From CAVSUZ01 sp963791885 (GTDB lineage: Bacteria; Pseudomonadota; Alphaproteobacteria; Acetobacterales; Acetobacteraceae): 64,000 nt of DNA. Each line of letters opens with the position of its first letter. Position 1 is the first letter of the stretch. The notes beneath the pieces are model-generated. The model ran no database searches and was not told the origin of the DNA. It saw only the letters and a program-made list of their open reading frames with translations. A program made the translations under genes and the position numbers. Positions 61,188-64,000 of this stretch are shown here, piece after piece. The stretch lies in NCBI GenBank assembly GCA_963791885.1, contig CAWBUL010000005.1:496001-560000 (forward strand), read 5' to 3'.

Positions 61188-64000
<2,813 letters not shown>

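Overview
The window is high-GC, densely coded DNA of an alphaproteobacterium. The best guess is Rhodospirillales, Acetobacteraceae-like. This rests on the rimP-nusA-ylxR-infB-rbfA cluster, the dapF-mtaB-ftsY cluster, the OmpA proteins and general gene style. It is an inference from gene content, not a phylogenetic placement. I see no prophage, plasmid functions, CRISPR array or rRNA. The only mobile DNA recognised is an IS481-type remnant near 45.5-45.9 kb.

Layout. 1-2 kb: 3' part of argG and a phosphoribosyltransferase-HAD fusion. 2-5.5 kb (minus strand): envelope cluster dedA, ATP-grasp ligase, uppP, yihY. 5.7-8 kb: an enolase-superfamily dehydratase with a D-2-hydroxyacid dehydrogenase. 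8-11 kb: small enzymes, including an SDR that has lost its catalytic residues, and an XRE regulator. 11.1-14.6 kb: NUDIX, AlaX, mercaptopyruvate sulfurtransferase and cystathionine beta-lyase. 14.6-18.4 kb (minus): periplasmic molybdenum aldehyde oxidoreductase of PaoABC type. 18.5-27.7 kb: frameshifted luciferase-like oxidoreductase, phosphatase, HtrA protease with a two-component system, and a CUT2-type sugar ABC importer. 27.8-36.9 kb: UdgX-DUF4130 fusion, S9 peptidase, two EamA transporters, PRC-barrel protein, MFS transporter, MarR-GNAT fusion, rpsU and TonB. 37-43 kb (minus): rimP-nusA-ylxR-infB-rbfA operon with a promoter and a terminator-like leader hairpin. 43-47.5 kb: hybrid histidine kinase, YfiR protein, and a TonB-dependent receptor broken by an IS insertion and an inversion. 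47.5-52.7 kb (minus): arginase-like protein, MFS transporter, ftsY, mtaB, dapF. 53.1-54.6 kb: selA followed directly by the selenocysteine tRNA gene. 54.8-57.2 kb: two tandem OmpA proteins. 57.2-64 kb: DUF1223 protein, second YihY, ornithine/lysine-type decarboxylase with a structured leader, dienelactone hydrolase, and gcvP running off the right edge.

Three cross-cutting observations matter when using this annotation. (1) Five single-base frameshifts occur in otherwise well-conserved genes: the luciferase-like gene (two), htrA, the hybrid kinase and infB. Because infB is essential, sequence error is a real possibility for all of them. (2) A 50-bp palindromic intergenic repeat has three full copies and one half copy, and two of these start inside the stop codon of the preceding gene. 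(3) The strongest candidates for unusual biology are the dedA/ATP-grasp/uppP envelope cluster, the leader of the rimP operon, the selA-selC pair without selB, the DUF4130-UdgX fusion, and two enzymes with altered catalytic residues (an SDR and an arginase-fold protein). I did not find a clearly new multi-gene defence or mobile system.
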